From: Micromonospora foliorum
GTDB taxonomy: Bacteria; Actinomycetota; Actinomycetes; Mycobacteriales; Micromonosporaceae
Length of the DNA stretch: 45,370 nucleotides
Direction: 5' to 3'
Assembly: GCF_022229015.1 (NCBI RefSeq)
Contig: NZ_JAKKFF010000424.1
Location: 1 to 45,370, forward strand
Part shown: positions 1 through 8,518 of the stretch, in pieces
Layout: every line of letters starts with the position of its first letter
Position numbering within the stretch: the first letter of the stretch is position 1
Made by a program: the position numbers and the translations under genes
The notes under the pieces: model-generated
Told to the model about the DNA's origin: nothing
The model's input: only the letters and a program-made list of their open reading frames with translations
Databases searched by the model: none

Positions 1-324
1 CGCCGCGAGCCGGGCACGGACCGGGCCGGTCAGGTCGCGGGGGAGCAGGCTGTGCGCGGGCACCAGCAGGCCGGCGGCCCGCAGGGTGTCGAGCAGGGTA
101 CGCGCGTCGTCGGCGCTGACCTGGGCGGTCGTGGCCTGGGCCAGCACGACGCGCTCGCTGCGGGTGCCGTCGAGCAGGTCGAGCAGGTGGGCGGCGCGTG
201 GGTTGGCCAACTCCAGCAGGACGGCCGGCCCGGGGCCGACGCCGAGTTGGAGGGTGTGCCGGTCCCGCCAGAGCCGGTTGAGGCCGGGCAGCAGGGTCGG
301 GCGGGGCAGTACGGTGCGGCTCAT
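1..324 (-). CDS. ThiF/E1-like adenylyltransferase family protein, N-terminal fragment
   Basis: The N-terminal 108 codons of a minus-strand gene that leaves the window on the left. It begins with ATG at 324 and reads open to base 1. The visible part is Leu/Arg-rich (starts MSRTVLPRPTLLPGLNRLWR, later LLDLLDGTRSERV) and looks like the N-terminal region of actinobacterial ThiF-family or TOMM leader-peptide-binding-like proteins that often sit beside YgjP-type metallopeptidase genes. The catalytic Rossmann/adenylation motifs would lie outside the window, so the family assignment is inference from this N-terminal pattern. No convincing Shine-Dalgarno sequence precedes the ATG. Three DnaA-box-like 9-mers lie 41-102 bp upstream. 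Confidence 0.6.
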   Translation of the reverse strand, partial: MSRTVLPRPTLLPGLNRLWRDRHTLQLGVGPGPAVLLELANPRAAHLLDLLDGTRSERVVLAQATTAQVSADDARTLLDTLRAAGLLVPAHSLLPRDLTGPVRARLAA

Positions 325-364
325 GGTCACGAATTGTGATCGCGTCTTCGCGTTCGGTCGATCG

Positions 365-426
365 TTGTCCACAGGTGGCCAGGCCGCTGTTCAGCGCTAT
401 CCACAGGGTTTGACGGGTTTTCCACA
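365..426 (+). promoter_or_regulatory. Cluster of three DnaA-box-like 9-mers
   Basis: Three same-orientation 9-mers: TTGTCCACA (365-373), CTATCCACA (397-405) and TTTTCCACA (418-426). The first equals the consensus DnaA box of high-GC actinobacteria, and the other two differ at positions 1-3 only. Starts are 32 and 21 bp apart, about three and two helical turns. They lie upstream of the minus-strand ThiF-like gene. DnaA binding is inferred from sequence. Confidence 0.45.
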
Positions 427-495
427 GCCCGCCGTGCCTGTTGTCGGTCACCCGACAGGGCTACCGACGCCGGTGGCACCGAACTCCCGATCGGC

Positions 496-534
496 AACGG
501 GGGTGGGGTGGCCACCGGCCACCCCACCCCCGTT
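496..534 (-). terminator. Intrinsic terminator hairpin after the DUF5679 gene
   Basis: A perfect 18-bp inverted repeat (arms 496-513 and 517-534) with a 3-nt loop, just downstream of the minus-strand stop at 547. It has no U-tract, as is usual for GC-rich actinobacterial terminators. Confidence 0.8.
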
Positions 535-546
535 CACCCGTTCGGG

Positions 547-717
547 TCAGACCTTGGCCTTGCCCAGGATGCGGTTCACTGTTGTCCCGCATACCGGGCA
601 CTTGCCCTTGGCCATGTTCATTCCGGTCTTCGAGACCTCGACGTGCCCCTCGAAGTCCCGCTTCTCCTTGCACTTCACGCAGTAACCGTTGTAGGTCGTC
701 TGGGCCTGGTCGGCCAC
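547..717 (-). CDS. DUF5679 small zinc-ribbon-like protein
   Basis: A 56-aa protein with two Cys pairs, CVKC near residue 14 and CPVC near residue 40, spaced as in a zinc ribbon, ending in VNRILGKAKV. This is the DUF5679 pattern, a short protein widely conserved in actinobacteria with no established role. The GTG start at 717 is chosen because a strong GGAGGG-type ribosome site lies about 6 nt upstream and because family members begin with (M/V)ADQ. Longer in-frame upstream starts (to 783) would add a low-complexity extension that I regard as untranslated. The gene is monocistronic and closed by the hairpin at 496-534. Confidence 0.88.
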   Translation of the reverse strand: MADQAQTTYNGYCVKCKEKRDFEGHVEVSKTGMNMAKGKCPVCGTTVNRILGKAKV

Positions 718-1227
718 GGTGCCCTCCTCGTCTCGTCCGCCGGTCAATGCCGTTCCGGCGGGGTGCCCGGCGGCGGGCCACACGGGGCGCCGGCGCTGGG
801 TCTCACTCCGCGGCCACCTTCGTGACCGCTGGTCCGCGGACCCTACCCAGGTCTGGGCAGTTCCATGTCAGCTGTGCATCGACACTGTGAGCAAGTCGAC
901 GTCGAGAGTGTGCATGGCGAAATAGGTCGGATAAGTCAGTTTGGCGGGGACACGCCGACCAAACCCTGACAGCCACCCGTGCGAGTGCCCCCGCAGCGGC
1001 ATCCGGAGCGGTGATCACCTACGGTGGGGGAGTGCCGCGTACCGACGCCATCGGGGTTCACGAAGGGTGACGAGATGGCGCGATGGCGCTGCGGTCAAGA
1101 AATTTTCGGGACGCCTGGCGACCAATCACCATTTTCTGGGCGCGTGTCGTGCGGTTGACTCTTGCGGACCCCTGGTCAGTACGCATTAGCTTTCCTTCGT
1201 GACACGTAGTCGAGGCTGCGCGGGCCA
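718..1227. other. Intergenic region, divergent upstream regions of DUF5679 and the YgjP-like gene
   Basis: 510 bp without a credible gene. The minus-strand side should hold the DUF5679 promoter; TAGGGT (845-840) preceded by CTGACA (871-866) is a weak candidate with a 20-nt spacer. The plus-strand side has TTGACT at 1155-1160 and TACGCA at 1180-1185 ahead of the metallopeptidase. Nothing else is convincing. Confidence 0.5.
1155..1186 (+). promoter_or_regulatory. Candidate sigma-70-type promoter of the YgjP-like gene
   Basis: TTGACT (-35-like, 1155-1160) and TACGCA(T) (-10-like, 1180-1186) with a 19-bp spacer. The predicted transcript would carry a leader of about 35 nt before GTG 1228. Confidence 0.4.
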
Positions 1228-1761
1228 GTGATGGCGGGGACGCGCAAGCCGGTCGTCGAGGTGCGGCGCAGCCAGCGTCGACGACGCACGGTGTCCGCGT
1301 ACCGTGACGGTGAGCGAGTGGTCGTCCTCATCCCCGACCAGTTCTCCCGCGCCGAGGAGAGCGAGTGGGTCGACCGGATGCTCGCCCGGCTCGCCGCCCG
1401 GGAGGGGCGCCTCGCCCGCTCCGACGCCGAGCTGCTGGCCCGCGCCAACCGGCTCATCGACCTCTACCTCGCCGGGTACGCCACGAAGGCGGTGCCGGCC
1501 AGCGTCCGTTGGGTCACCAACCAGAACGGTCGGTGGGGCTCCTGCACGCCGGCAGACCGCAGCATCCGCATCTCCCACCGCGTCCAGGAGATGCCCGAAT
1601 GGGTGATCGACTATGTGCTGCTCCACGAGCTGGCGCACCTCATCGTGCCCAGCCACAACGCTCGGTTCTGGGCGTTGGTCGGTCGCTACCCCAAGGCGGA
1701 GCGCGCCCGCGGCTACCTCGAAGGAGTAGCCGCCGCCTCCTGCGCACCACTCCCCACCTGA
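1228..1761 (+). CDS. YgjP/SprT-like zinc metallopeptidase (M48-like)
   Basis: A 177-aa protein with the YgjP/WLM-type signature: WGSCTPADRSIRIS followed by the zinc site HELAHL, then HNARFWALV. The two His and the Glu of HExxH plus the downstream H in SHNARFW match metal ligands and catalytic Glu of this family. The N-terminal half (VEVRRSQRRRRTVSAYRDGE) is the usual small beta-rich lead-in. Members are predicted cytoplasmic metalloproteases of unclear substrate. The start may be GTG 1228 or the adjacent ATG 1231; neither has a strong ribosome site. In actinobacteria these genes commonly lie near ThiF-like and DUF5679 genes, as here. Confidence 0.9.
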   Translation: MMAGTRKPVVEVRRSQRRRRTVSAYRDGERVVVLIPDQFSRAEESEWVDRMLARLAAREGRLARSDAELLARANRLIDLYLAGYATKAVPASVRWVTNQNGRWGSCTPADRSIRISHRVQEMPEWVIDYVLLHELAHLIVPSHNARFWALVGRYPKAERARGYLEGVAAASCAPLPT

Positions 1762-2117
1762 CCCACACCCCGGGTCCCCACCTGATCCACCCCCGGGCCC
1801 TCCGGGGTGCCCCCGCCCAGCGCCAGCCGCCGTCCGAGGCGTGGAGCGGCCTAGATCCACTCGCCTTCCTGAATACCGGGCTGTCGAGGCAGTCGGGAGA
1901 CCGCGACTTCAAGGAAACCGAGTCGATCATGTCGTCGAGCCTTCGCCAGTGCGTCCGGGTCGGGCCGATTTGTCCGGGTCGGATGGCCTGGGTGGGATGG
2001 ATTGGGTCGGCTCAGGTAGGTGGGTCTGCCTCGGGTGGGTGGTCGGCGTAGTGGGTCGGCTCAGGGCGGTCGGGCCGGGTGGGGTGGCCGCGCGTGGTGG
2101 GGCGCTAGGGTCGGGGG
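1762..2117. other. Intergenic low-complexity region
   Basis: 356 bp without a supported gene. The first part is C-rich. From about 1975 the top strand is a G-rich GGGTSGG-like low-complexity run containing two copies of GGGTCGGCTCAGG (about 2004 and 2052). The end carries the -10 box of the next gene. Confidence 0.5.
2106..2111 (+). promoter_or_regulatory. Leaderless -10 box (TAGGGT)
   Basis: TAGGGT ends 6 nt before the ATG at 2118, so transcription should start at or next to the start codon. Confidence 0.5.
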
Positions 2118-2726
2118 ATGGCGCGACGGGTGGTGGTGGCGATGCTCGGGCCGGTGCGCTGGTCGCCGCCGGGCGTTGACCTGGCGGAGTGGCGAGCGGC
2201 CCTCGCGGAAGACGTCATCGACCTGCTCGCCACGCTCAACGAGGTGGAGGTCGCGGTCGCGGTGACCCCGGCCGACCGGGCGCTGGCCGATGCGCTGGTG
2301 TGGCCCGGCACGGCGGTGTACGAGGTGGCCGAGCCGACGCCGAACGCCGTGTTCGCCGCGTTGGAGGGGTACGACCAGGCGGCCGTGCTGGTCAGTGACG
2401 TGCCTGACCTGCCCGCACTGACCGTCGGCAAGCTGCTCCGCCCACTCACCACCCGACCGGTCGCGGTGGCTCCGGTCGAGGGCGGCGGGCCGGGTCTGCT
2501 CGGGGTCGCGGTACGACTGCCCGCGCCGGACTGGCTACCGACGCTGGAGCTGGACACGGCGACGCCGGCTGAGGCGCGGGCGAATGCGCCGCGCCCGGGT
2601 GACGTGGCGGTCACGGCCGGCTGGCGACGACTGCGCGGCCCGGCTGACCTGGCCACGCTCGACCCGGCCTTCGAGGGTTGGGAAGCGACCCGCGCCCTGC
2701 TCTCCGGGTCGGGCCGACCCGCCTGA
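2118..2726 (+). CDS. Uncharacterised protein, possible degenerate GT-A/nucleotidyltransferase fold
   Basis: A 202-aa protein that I do not firmly recognise. It starts MARRVVVAMLGPVRWSPPG and contains AAVLVSDVPDLPALTVGKLL near residues 90-110. The SDVPDLP segment resembles the metal-binding acidic loop of DUF2064/CofC-like nucleotidyltransferases (GADSPDLP-like), which suggests a degenerate member of that fold; this is inference. There is no signal peptide or membrane segment. The ATG has a perfectly spaced leaderless -10 box. It is convergent with the next gene and separated from it by a strong terminator. Confidence 0.7.
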   Translation: MARRVVVAMLGPVRWSPPGVDLAEWRAALAEDVIDLLATLNEVEVAVAVTPADRALADALVWPGTAVYEVAEPTPNAVFAALEGYDQAAVLVSDVPDLPALTVGKLLRPLTTRPVAVAPVEGGGPGLLGVAVRLPAPDWLPTLELDTATPAEARANAPRPGDVAVTAGWRRLRGPADLATLDPAFEGWEATRALLSGSGRPA

Positions 2727-2783
2727 ACCGTCACCCTGCCTGCCGACAAGACCCGAGCCAGTGCCCGCCGGCAGGGCTGCCCC

Positions 2784-2856
2784 GCCGGCCTCGCTGGCTT
2801 GGGACCTGGGCGACCAGCGGAGCTGCCGGCAGCCGGCCTCGCTGGCTGAGGACCTG
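2784..2856 (+). repeat. Short direct repeat pair
   Basis: GCCGGCCTCGCTGGCT occurs at 2784-2799 and again at 2832-2847, exactly 48 bp apart. The similarity continues for about 25 nt through GACCTG with two mismatches. It lies between the two convergent genes. Confidence 0.6.
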
Positions 2857-2861
2857 CGAAC

Positions 2862-2903
2862 GCGCCCGGGTGCCCGCTGTCGATCAAGCGGGCACCCGGG
2901 CGC
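2862..2903. terminator. Bidirectional terminator hairpin
   Basis: A perfect 16-bp inverted repeat (2862-2877 / 2888-2903) with a 10-nt loop, between convergent stops at 2726 and 2924. Confidence 0.85.
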
Positions 2904-2923
2904 AGGCTGTCGTTACGCGGGCG

Positions 2924-4231
2924 TCAGGACTTGGCGTCGCCCTCGCCGTCGGTCTCGTCGGACTGACCCGACTCGCCGGACTGCCCGGGGGCCTTCTCCT
3001 CGAACCCGCCGGGGGCGGTGAAGTCGAAGCTGTCCAGCTCGCTGAGGTCCATGTCGTTCATGGCGAACGCGACCGGGTCGGCGAAGTCGTCGTCCGACGG
3101 GAGCAGGTCCGGGTGGCCCCAGACGGCGTCGCGGCCTTCGATGCCACGGTGCTGGGTGAGCGCGGCCCAGAGCGCCGCCGCCTCGCGCAGCCGGCGGGGG
3201 CGCAGTTCCAGACCGACCAGCGCGGCGAAGGTCTGCTCGGCGGGACCGCCGGCGGCCCGGCGACGGCGGAACGCCTCGCCCAACCGGACGACGTTGGGCA
3301 GCCGGTCGCTGGCGGCGTTGTCCACGACGTGGCACACCCAGCCCTCGACCAGGGCGAGTGCGGTCTCCAGGCGGGCCAGTGAGGCCTTCTGCGCCGGGGT
3401 GTCCTCCGGGGTGAAGATGCCCTCCAGGGCGATCGCCTGCATCGACTCGGGGTCGGTCGGGTCGACCCGGCCCATCGCCTCCTCGATCGCCTCCCGGTTG
3501 ACCCGGATGCCCGAGGCGTACATCTCGACAGCGCTGAGCACGTGCCCACGCAGCCACGGGACGTGCTGGAACAGCCGCTGGTGGGCGGCCTCGCGCAGCG
3601 CCACGTAGAGGCGGACCTCGTCCTCGGGCAGCTCCAGGCCCTCGCCGTACGCCCGGATGTTGGCCGGGATCAGCGCGGCCGTGCCGGCCGGGCCGAGCGG
3701 CAGCCCGATGTCGCCGGCGGAGAGCACCTCCGCGGCGAGCGAACCGAGGGCCTGGCCCAGTTGGCCGCCGAAGAGCGCGCCGCCGAGGGAGGCCACCATC
3801 GACTGCATCGGGCCGAGCTGGGCGCGCGCCTCCGGTGGCACCAGGTCGCCCATCGCGCCGACCATCCGGCTGGCGACCGGGTCGCACAGCTTGCGCCACA
3901 CGTCCAGCGTCTTGAAGATCCACTCGTTGCGGTTCCAGGCAACCGGGTTCTGGATGCCGGAGGGCCACGCCGACGCGGGCTCCAACCACAGGTCGGCGAG
4001 GCGCAGCGCCTCCTCGACCGCGTTGCGTTCGTACATCGACACCGCCGGGTCACCGGCGGCGGAGAGCTGGCTGGCGGCTACCTGCCGGGCCAGGTCCCAG
4101 TTGACCGGCCCGCTGCCCGGCGCGGAGAGCAGGTGCTGCAACTGCGACATGAACTGCTGCATCTGCGCGGGATCGTTGGGGTCTGGTGGCTGCCCACCCG
4201 GAAGCGCGAAACCGAACGGAATATCAGGCAC
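2924..4231 (-). CDS. DUF2342-family zinc-dependent metalloprotease-like protein (TIGR03624)
   Basis: A 435-aa cytoplasmic protein of the actinobacterial family named putative hydrolase/zinc-dependent metalloprotease (TIGR03624, linked by name to F420-biosynthesis-associated proteins). Recognisable blocks are NPVAWNRNEWIF, GQALGSLAAEVLSAGDIGLP, LREAAHQRLFQHVPWLRGHV and EGWVCHVVD. The last two carry the conserved His and Glu residues expected to bind metal. The C-terminus is acidic and Gly/Ser-rich (GQSGESGQSDETDGEGDAKS). The GTG at 4231 is chosen because it gives VPDIPFGFALPGG, the typical family start; farther upstream reading would run into the divergent protease gene. Substrate is unknown. 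It shares a 115-bp divergent promoter region with the Lon-like protease. Confidence 0.85.
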   Translation of the reverse strand: MPDIPFGFALPGGQPPDPNDPAQMQQFMSQLQHLLSAPGSGPVNWDLARQVAASQLSAAGDPAVSMYERNAVEEALRLADLWLEPASAWPSGIQNPVAWNRNEWIFKTLDVWRKLCDPVASRMVGAMGDLVPPEARAQLGPMQSMVASLGGALFGGQLGQALGSLAAEVLSAGDIGLPLGPAGTAALIPANIRAYGEGLELPEDEVRLYVALREAAHQRLFQHVPWLRGHVLSAVEMYASGIRVNREAIEEAMGRVDPTDPESMQAIALEGIFTPEDTPAQKASLARLETALALVEGWVCHVVDNAASDRLPNVVRLGEAFRRRRAAGGPAEQTFAALVGLELRPRRLREAAALWAALTQHRGIEGRDAVWGHPDLLPSDDDFADPVAFAMNDMDLSELDSFDFTAPGGFEEKAPGQSGESGQSDETDGEGDAKS

Positions 4232-4333
4232 GACATCTACGGTACGCGGACCGCGCCCCAGGTCGCCGCCGCTGGCGTTGCGCTGAGGGCGAAGTCGCGC
4301 GCCGCATCCGGCGGATGGCCCGCGACCGGTCGG

Positions 4334-4339
4334 TACGCT
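4334..4339 (+). promoter_or_regulatory. Leaderless -10 box (TACGCT)
   Basis: TACGCT ends 7 nt before ATG 4347 and predicts a leaderless mRNA for the Lon-like protease. Confidence 0.55.
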
Positions 4340-4346
4340 CTGCGGC

Positions 4347-5360
4347 ATGAGACGTCGTGGCCTGACGGTCCTGCTCGGTGCCCTGTTCACCGCCCTGCTG
4401 AGCATCGGGGTGCTCCGGGTGCCGATTCCGTACGTGGTGCTGGGCCCGGGGCCGACAGTCAACACCCTCGGTACGGCCGACGGTAAGGAGGTCATCCAGG
4501 TCTCCGGTCGGGAGACCTCGACCTCGGCCGGCCAGTTGCGGCTGACCACGGTGGGGGTGCAGCCCACGGTGCGGTTGCGGGGGGCGATCGCGGGCTGGTT
4601 CTCCGACGACGAGGCGGTGGTGCCGCGCGAGCTGGTCTACCCGCCGGGGGAGTCGACCGAGCAGGTCGAGCAGCGCAACGCGGAGGACTTCAAGGCGTCG
4701 CAGACCAGCGCGGAGACCGCCGCACTGCGGGAGTTGGGCTTTCCGGTGCAGGTCGTGATCAAGACGGTGGCCGGGGACGGCCCGGCGGCCGGGGCGCTGA
4801 AGGCCGGCGATCTGATCACCTCGGTCGACGGTCAGCCGGTGCCGGTGGCCGCGAAGGTCACCGAGCTGGTCCGGGCCAAGCCGGCGGGCACGGCGTTGAC
4901 CATCGGCTACACCCGTGACGGCGTGCCGGCCACCGCGACGGTGACCAGTCAGGAGCAGGACGGCCGACCGCGGATCGGCGTCGAGATCGATCAGCAGCAG
5001 CCGCACCCGTTCACGCTCGGCATCGACCTGGGCGACATCGGTGGGCCGAGCGCCGGCCTGATGTTCGCCCTGGGGATCGTGGACAAGCTGACCCCGGCCG
5101 ACCTCACCGGCGGCCAGGTCATCGCCGGCACCGGGACCATCGACGACGAGGGCGCAGTCGGCCCGATCGGCGGGATCGCCCAGAAACTTGTCGGCGCCAA
5201 GCGCGCCGGGGCCAAGGTCTTCCTGGTGCCGGCGGACAACTGCGCGGAGGCGGTCCGCAACCCGCAGCCCGACCTGCCGCTGTTGCGGGTGGGCTCGTTG
5301 GACGAGGCGATGACCGCACTGGAGACGTTGCGCGCGGGTGGTCAGCCGACGCGTTGCTGA
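4347..5360 (+). CDS. PDZ-domain Lon-like serine protease (YlbL family, S16)
   Basis: A 337-aa membrane-anchored protease. Residues 7-22 form a single N-terminal hydrophobic segment, followed by the family block VPYVVLGPGPTVNTLG (here PIPYVVLGPG). A PDZ domain spans about 135-205 (GDGPAAGALKAGDLITSVDG). A C-terminal Lon-type domain has the catalytic Ser235 in GGPSAGLMFALG and the catalytic Lys280 in GPIGGIAQK, giving the Ser/Lys dyad. There is no ATPase domain, as expected for this family. It should act on exported or membrane proteins on the outer face. The ATG at 4347 has a leaderless -10 box and fits the family start. Confidence 0.93.
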   Translation: MRRRGLTVLLGALFTALLSIGVLRVPIPYVVLGPGPTVNTLGTADGKEVIQVSGRETSTSAGQLRLTTVGVQPTVRLRGAIAGWFSDDEAVVPRELVYPPGESTEQVEQRNAEDFKASQTSAETAALRELGFPVQVVIKTVAGDGPAAGALKAGDLITSVDGQPVPVAAKVTELVRAKPAGTALTIGYTRDGVPATATVTSQEQDGRPRIGVEIDQQQPHPFTLGIDLGDIGGPSAGLMFALGIVDKLTPADLTGGQVIAGTGTIDDEGAVGPIGGIAQKLVGAKRAGAKVFLVPADNCAEAVRNPQPDLPLLRVGSLDEAMTALETLRAGGQPTRC

Positions 5361-5450
5361 CCGGTGTGACCGTGCCCCGACACGCTCAGGAACACCCCGT
5401 ACTCTGGGTGCCTGGTCGGAGCCGATCATATCGAGCGTGCGGAGCCAACA

Positions 5451-8447
5451 GTGGTCATGCGTAGCAGCAGCCCCCTCCCGAGGATGAGCCGGCGCGGGCG
5501 CGTCACAATCGCTGTCCTGGTCGGGGTGTTCGTGCTCTTCACCCTGCTCGGCTGGGGTGTCCAGGCGTGGACCGACTGGCTCTGGTTCGACGAGGTCCGC
5601 TACACCGAGGTCTTCACCGGCGTCCTGCTCACCCGCCTGGTGCTCTTCCTCGCCATCGGCCTCGGCATGGCGGTGATCGTCGGCGGCAACCTGTGGTTGG
5701 CCTACCGGTTGCGTCCGCGACTGCGACCGCACTCGGTGGAGCAGGCCACCCTGGAGCGCTACCGGATGGTGCTCAGCCCGCGTCTCGGCACCTGGATCTC
5801 GCTGACCGCCGCGGTGGTCGGGCTCTTCGCCGGTCTCTCCGCGCAGAACCGGTGGAACCAGTGGCTGCTCTTCCGCAACGGCGGTGACTTCGGCATCAAG
5901 GACCCGGAGTTCGGGGTCGACATCGGCTTCTACGTCTTCCAACTGCCGTTCTGGCGTTACCTGCTCGGGGTCGCCTTCACCGCGGTGGTGCTGGCCGTGA
6001 TCGGCGCGCTGGCGGTGCACTACCTCTTCGGCGGTGTTCGCCTGCAGGGCGTCGGTGACCGGATGAGCAACGCGGCCCGCGCGCACCTGAGCACCCTGGT
6101 CGCGGTCTTCGTGCTGTTGAAGGCGATCGCGTACGTGTTGGACCGGCGGGCCATGCTGCTGGAGTACAACGAGGGCGCCAAGTTGTACGGCGCCGGCTAC
6201 GCAGACGTCAACGCGTTGCTGCCGGCGAAGGAGATCCTCGCCTACATCTCCATCGTGGTGGCGATCGCGATCCTCGTGTTCTCCAACGCCTGGATGCGGA
6301 ACCTGGTCTGGCCGGGGATCTCGCTGGCGTTGCTCGGCGTGTCCGCGGTGGCCATCGGCGGCATCTACCCCTGGGCGGTGCAGACCTTCGAGGTCAAGCC
6401 GAGCGCCAAGGACAAGGAAGCGCCGTACATCCAGCGCAGCATCGACGCGACGCGGGCGGCGTTCGGGTTGGGGGCAACCGAAACAACCCCGTACGCGGCG
6501 AACAACCTCACCCCACCGGCGAACCTGGCCACCGACACCTCGGTGGTGTCGAACGTGCGGCTGCTCGACCCGCAACTGGTCAGTGAGACGTACACCCAGC
6601 TCCAGCAGGTGCGTGGCTTCTACGACTTCGGCCCCAAGCTGGACATCGACAGGTACGGGGTGAACGGCAAGGTCTCCGACTACGTGGTTGGCGTCCGGGA
6701 GATCAACTACGGCGAGCTGACCGACCAGCAGAACACCTGGATCAACCGGCACACCGTCTACACCCACGGGTACGGGCTGGTGGCCGCCCCGGCGAACCAG
6801 GTGGTCTGCGGCGGGCAGCCGTTCTTCGTCTCCGGCTTCCTCGGCGAGAAGACCCAGGAGGCGTGCTCCTCGCAGACCGAGCAGATCCCGGCCAAGCAGC
6901 CGCGCATCTACTTCGGCGAGCGGATGGCGGCCGACGACTACGCGATCGTCGGCCAGGCCGACCCGAACAGGAAGGCCGAGTTCGACCGGCCGGTCGGCGA
7001 CGGTGGCGGCGAGTCCTACACCTACACCGGTGAGGGCGGCGTCGAGATCGGCTCCTTCACCCGGCGGCTGCTGTACGCCATCAAGGAGCAGGAGTCGAAC
7101 TTCCTGCTCTCCGAGGCGGTCAACAAGGACTCCAAGCTGCTCTATGTGCGTAACCCGCGCGACCGGGTGGAGAAGGTCGCGCCGTTCCTCACCCTGGACG
7201 GCGACCCGTACCCGGCGGTGGTGGACGGCCGGGTGCAGTGGATCGTCGACGGTTACACCACGGCGGCCACCTATCCGTACGCGGAGAAGGTCAACCTGCA
7301 GACCGAGACCACCGACGAGTTGACCAACCGGGGCACCTTCCAGCTGGCCCGCGAAGACGTCAACTACATGCGCAACTCGGTGAAGGCCACCGTCGACGCG
7401 TACGACGGCACGGTGAAGCTCTACGAGTACGACGACACCGATCCGGTGCTCAAGGCGTGGAACAAGGCGTTCGGCGGTGACCTGGTGCTGCCGAAGGCGG
7501 AGATCCCGGTCGAGCTGACCGAGCACCTGCGCTACCCGGCGGACATGTTCAAGGTGCAGCGCAACCTGTTGACCAAGTTCCACGTGACCAACCCGGGTGA
7601 CTTCTACTCGGCCCAGGACTTCTGGCAGGTGCCAAACGTGCCGGACGCTCCGGACAGCGGCCAGAAGCAGCCTCCGTACTACCTGTTCACCCAGTTCCCG
7701 GGGCAGGAGAGCCCGCGGTTCCAGCTCACCTCGGCGGTCACCCCGAACGGCCGGCAGAACCTCGCCGCGCTGATCTCCGGGTCGTACGTCGAGGGGAAGC
7801 CCCGCCTGGAGGTGCTGGAGTTGCCGGACCAGACCCGGATCTCCGGTCCGGTTCAGGTGCACCAGCAGATGACCAACAACGCGAACATCCGTCAGCAGCT
7901 CAACCTGCTCTCCAGCAACCAGGCCCAGGTGCACTACGGCAACCTGCTCTCGCTGCCCTTCGCCGACGGGATGCTCTACGTCGAGCCGGTCTACGTGAAG
8001 AGCAACCAGCAGGACGCGTACCCGCTGTTGCAGAAGGTGCTGCTCTCGTACGGTGACGGCGGCTCTTTCGTGGCGCTCGCCGACAACATCAACGACGGCA
8101 TCAAGCAGTTGGTCGAGCAGGGTAAGAAGGCCGGGCAGGGCACGTCGCCGCCGCCGACGACCGGGGGCAACCCGACGACGCCCACGCCGGCGCCTTCGGG
8201 CACGGCGACGCCAACGCCAGCGCCCACGGCGACCCCGAGCCCCGGCACCCCACCGCCGACCGGTGACCTGGCCGCCGCCGCGGACCGGGTGCAGACCGCT
8301 ATCACCGAGGTCCGGGCCGCGCAGGCGTCCGGCGACTTCGAGCGGTACGGGCGCGCGCTGAAGGCCCTCGACGAGGCGCTCACCGCGTTCCAGCAGGCGC
8401 AACAGGCCGCCGGTGCGCCGAGTGGCAGCCCGAGCGCCGGCGGCTGA
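5451..8447 (+). CDS. UPF0182 family large membrane protein
   Basis: A 998-aa protein. The first about 320 residues carry seven or so hydrophobic segments (first at about 20-40, then near 60, 115, 165, 215, 260 and 285). A large soluble, presumably extracytoplasmic region follows, with typical UPF0182 blocks: WFDEVRYTEVF, PSAKDKEAPYIQRSIDATR and NIRQQLNLLSSNQAQVHYGNL. A Pro/Thr/Ala-rich linker near residue 900 leads to a predicted helical tail. The family is universal in actinobacteria, but its function is unestablished. GTG 5451 is preceded by GGAG at 6-nt spacing; the ATG two codons on (5457) is the alternative. A TACTCT at 5400-5405 may be its -10 box. The gene is closed by the hairpin at 8475. 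Confidence 0.93.
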   Translation: MVMRSSSPLPRMSRRGRVTIAVLVGVFVLFTLLGWGVQAWTDWLWFDEVRYTEVFTGVLLTRLVLFLAIGLGMAVIVGGNLWLAYRLRPRLRPHSVEQATLERYRMVLSPRLGTWISLTAAVVGLFAGLSAQNRWNQWLLFRNGGDFGIKDPEFGVDIGFYVFQLPFWRYLLGVAFTAVVLAVIGALAVHYLFGGVRLQGVGDRMSNAARAHLSTLVAVFVLLKAIAYVLDRRAMLLEYNEGAKLYGAGYADVNALLPAKEILAYISIVVAIAILVFSNAWMRNLVWPGISLALLGVSAVAIGGIYPWAVQTFEVKPSAKDKEAPYIQRSIDATRAAFGLGATETTPYAANNLTPPANLATDTSVVSNVRLLDPQLVSETYTQLQQVRGFYDFGPKLDIDRYGVNGKVSDYVVGVREINYGELTDQQNTWINRHTVYTHGYGLVAAPANQVVCGGQPFFVSGFLGEKTQEACSSQTEQIPAKQPRIYFGERMAADDYAIVGQADPNRKAEFDRPVGDGGGESYTYTGEGGVEIGSFTRRLLYAIKEQESNFLLSEAVNKDSKLLYVRNPRDRVEKVAPFLTLDGDPYPAVVDGRVQWIVDGYTTAATYPYAEKVNLQTETTDELTNRGTFQLAREDVNYMRNSVKATVDAYDGTVKLYEYDDTDPVLKAWNKAFGGDLVLPKAEIPVELTEHLRYPADMFKVQRNLLTKFHVTNPGDFYSAQDFWQVPNVPDAPDSGQKQPPYYLFTQFPGQESPRFQLTSAVTPNGRQNLAALISGSYVEGKPRLEVLELPDQTRISGPVQVHQQMTNNANIRQQLNLLSSNQAQVHYGNLLSLPFADGMLYVEPVYVKSNQQDAYPLLQKVLLSYGDGGSFVALADNINDGIKQLVEQGKKAGQGTSPPPTTGGNPTTPTPAPSGTATPTPAPTATPSPGTPPPTGDLAAAADRVQTAITEVRAAQASGDFERYGRALKALDEALTAFQQAQQAAGAPSGSPSAGG

Positions 8448-8474
8448 CCCGACAGCGCAGGGAGTTCCTCGCCG

Positions 8475-8518
8475 AGCCCCCGTCGTCCGGACCACTTCAG
8501 GTCCGAACGGCGGGGGCT
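8475..8518 (+). terminator. Terminator hairpin after the UPF0182 gene
   Basis: A 19-bp near-perfect stem (8475-8493 / 8500-8518, two G-U pairs) with a 6-nt loop, 27 nt after the stop codon. Confidence 0.85.

Noticed and set aside
4232..4567. Extension of the DUF2342-type protease upstream of GTG 4231
   Set aside because: It would overlap the divergent Lon-like protease and its promoter; the family start is VPDIPFGFALPGG.
4224..8495. Very long open frame on the minus strand (about 1420 codons) antisense to the Lon-like and UPF0182 genes
   Set aside because: Its translation is Arg/Val/Gly-rich low-complexity without domain motifs; it is the usual antisense shadow of a GC-rich gene, while the plus strand encodes clear families.
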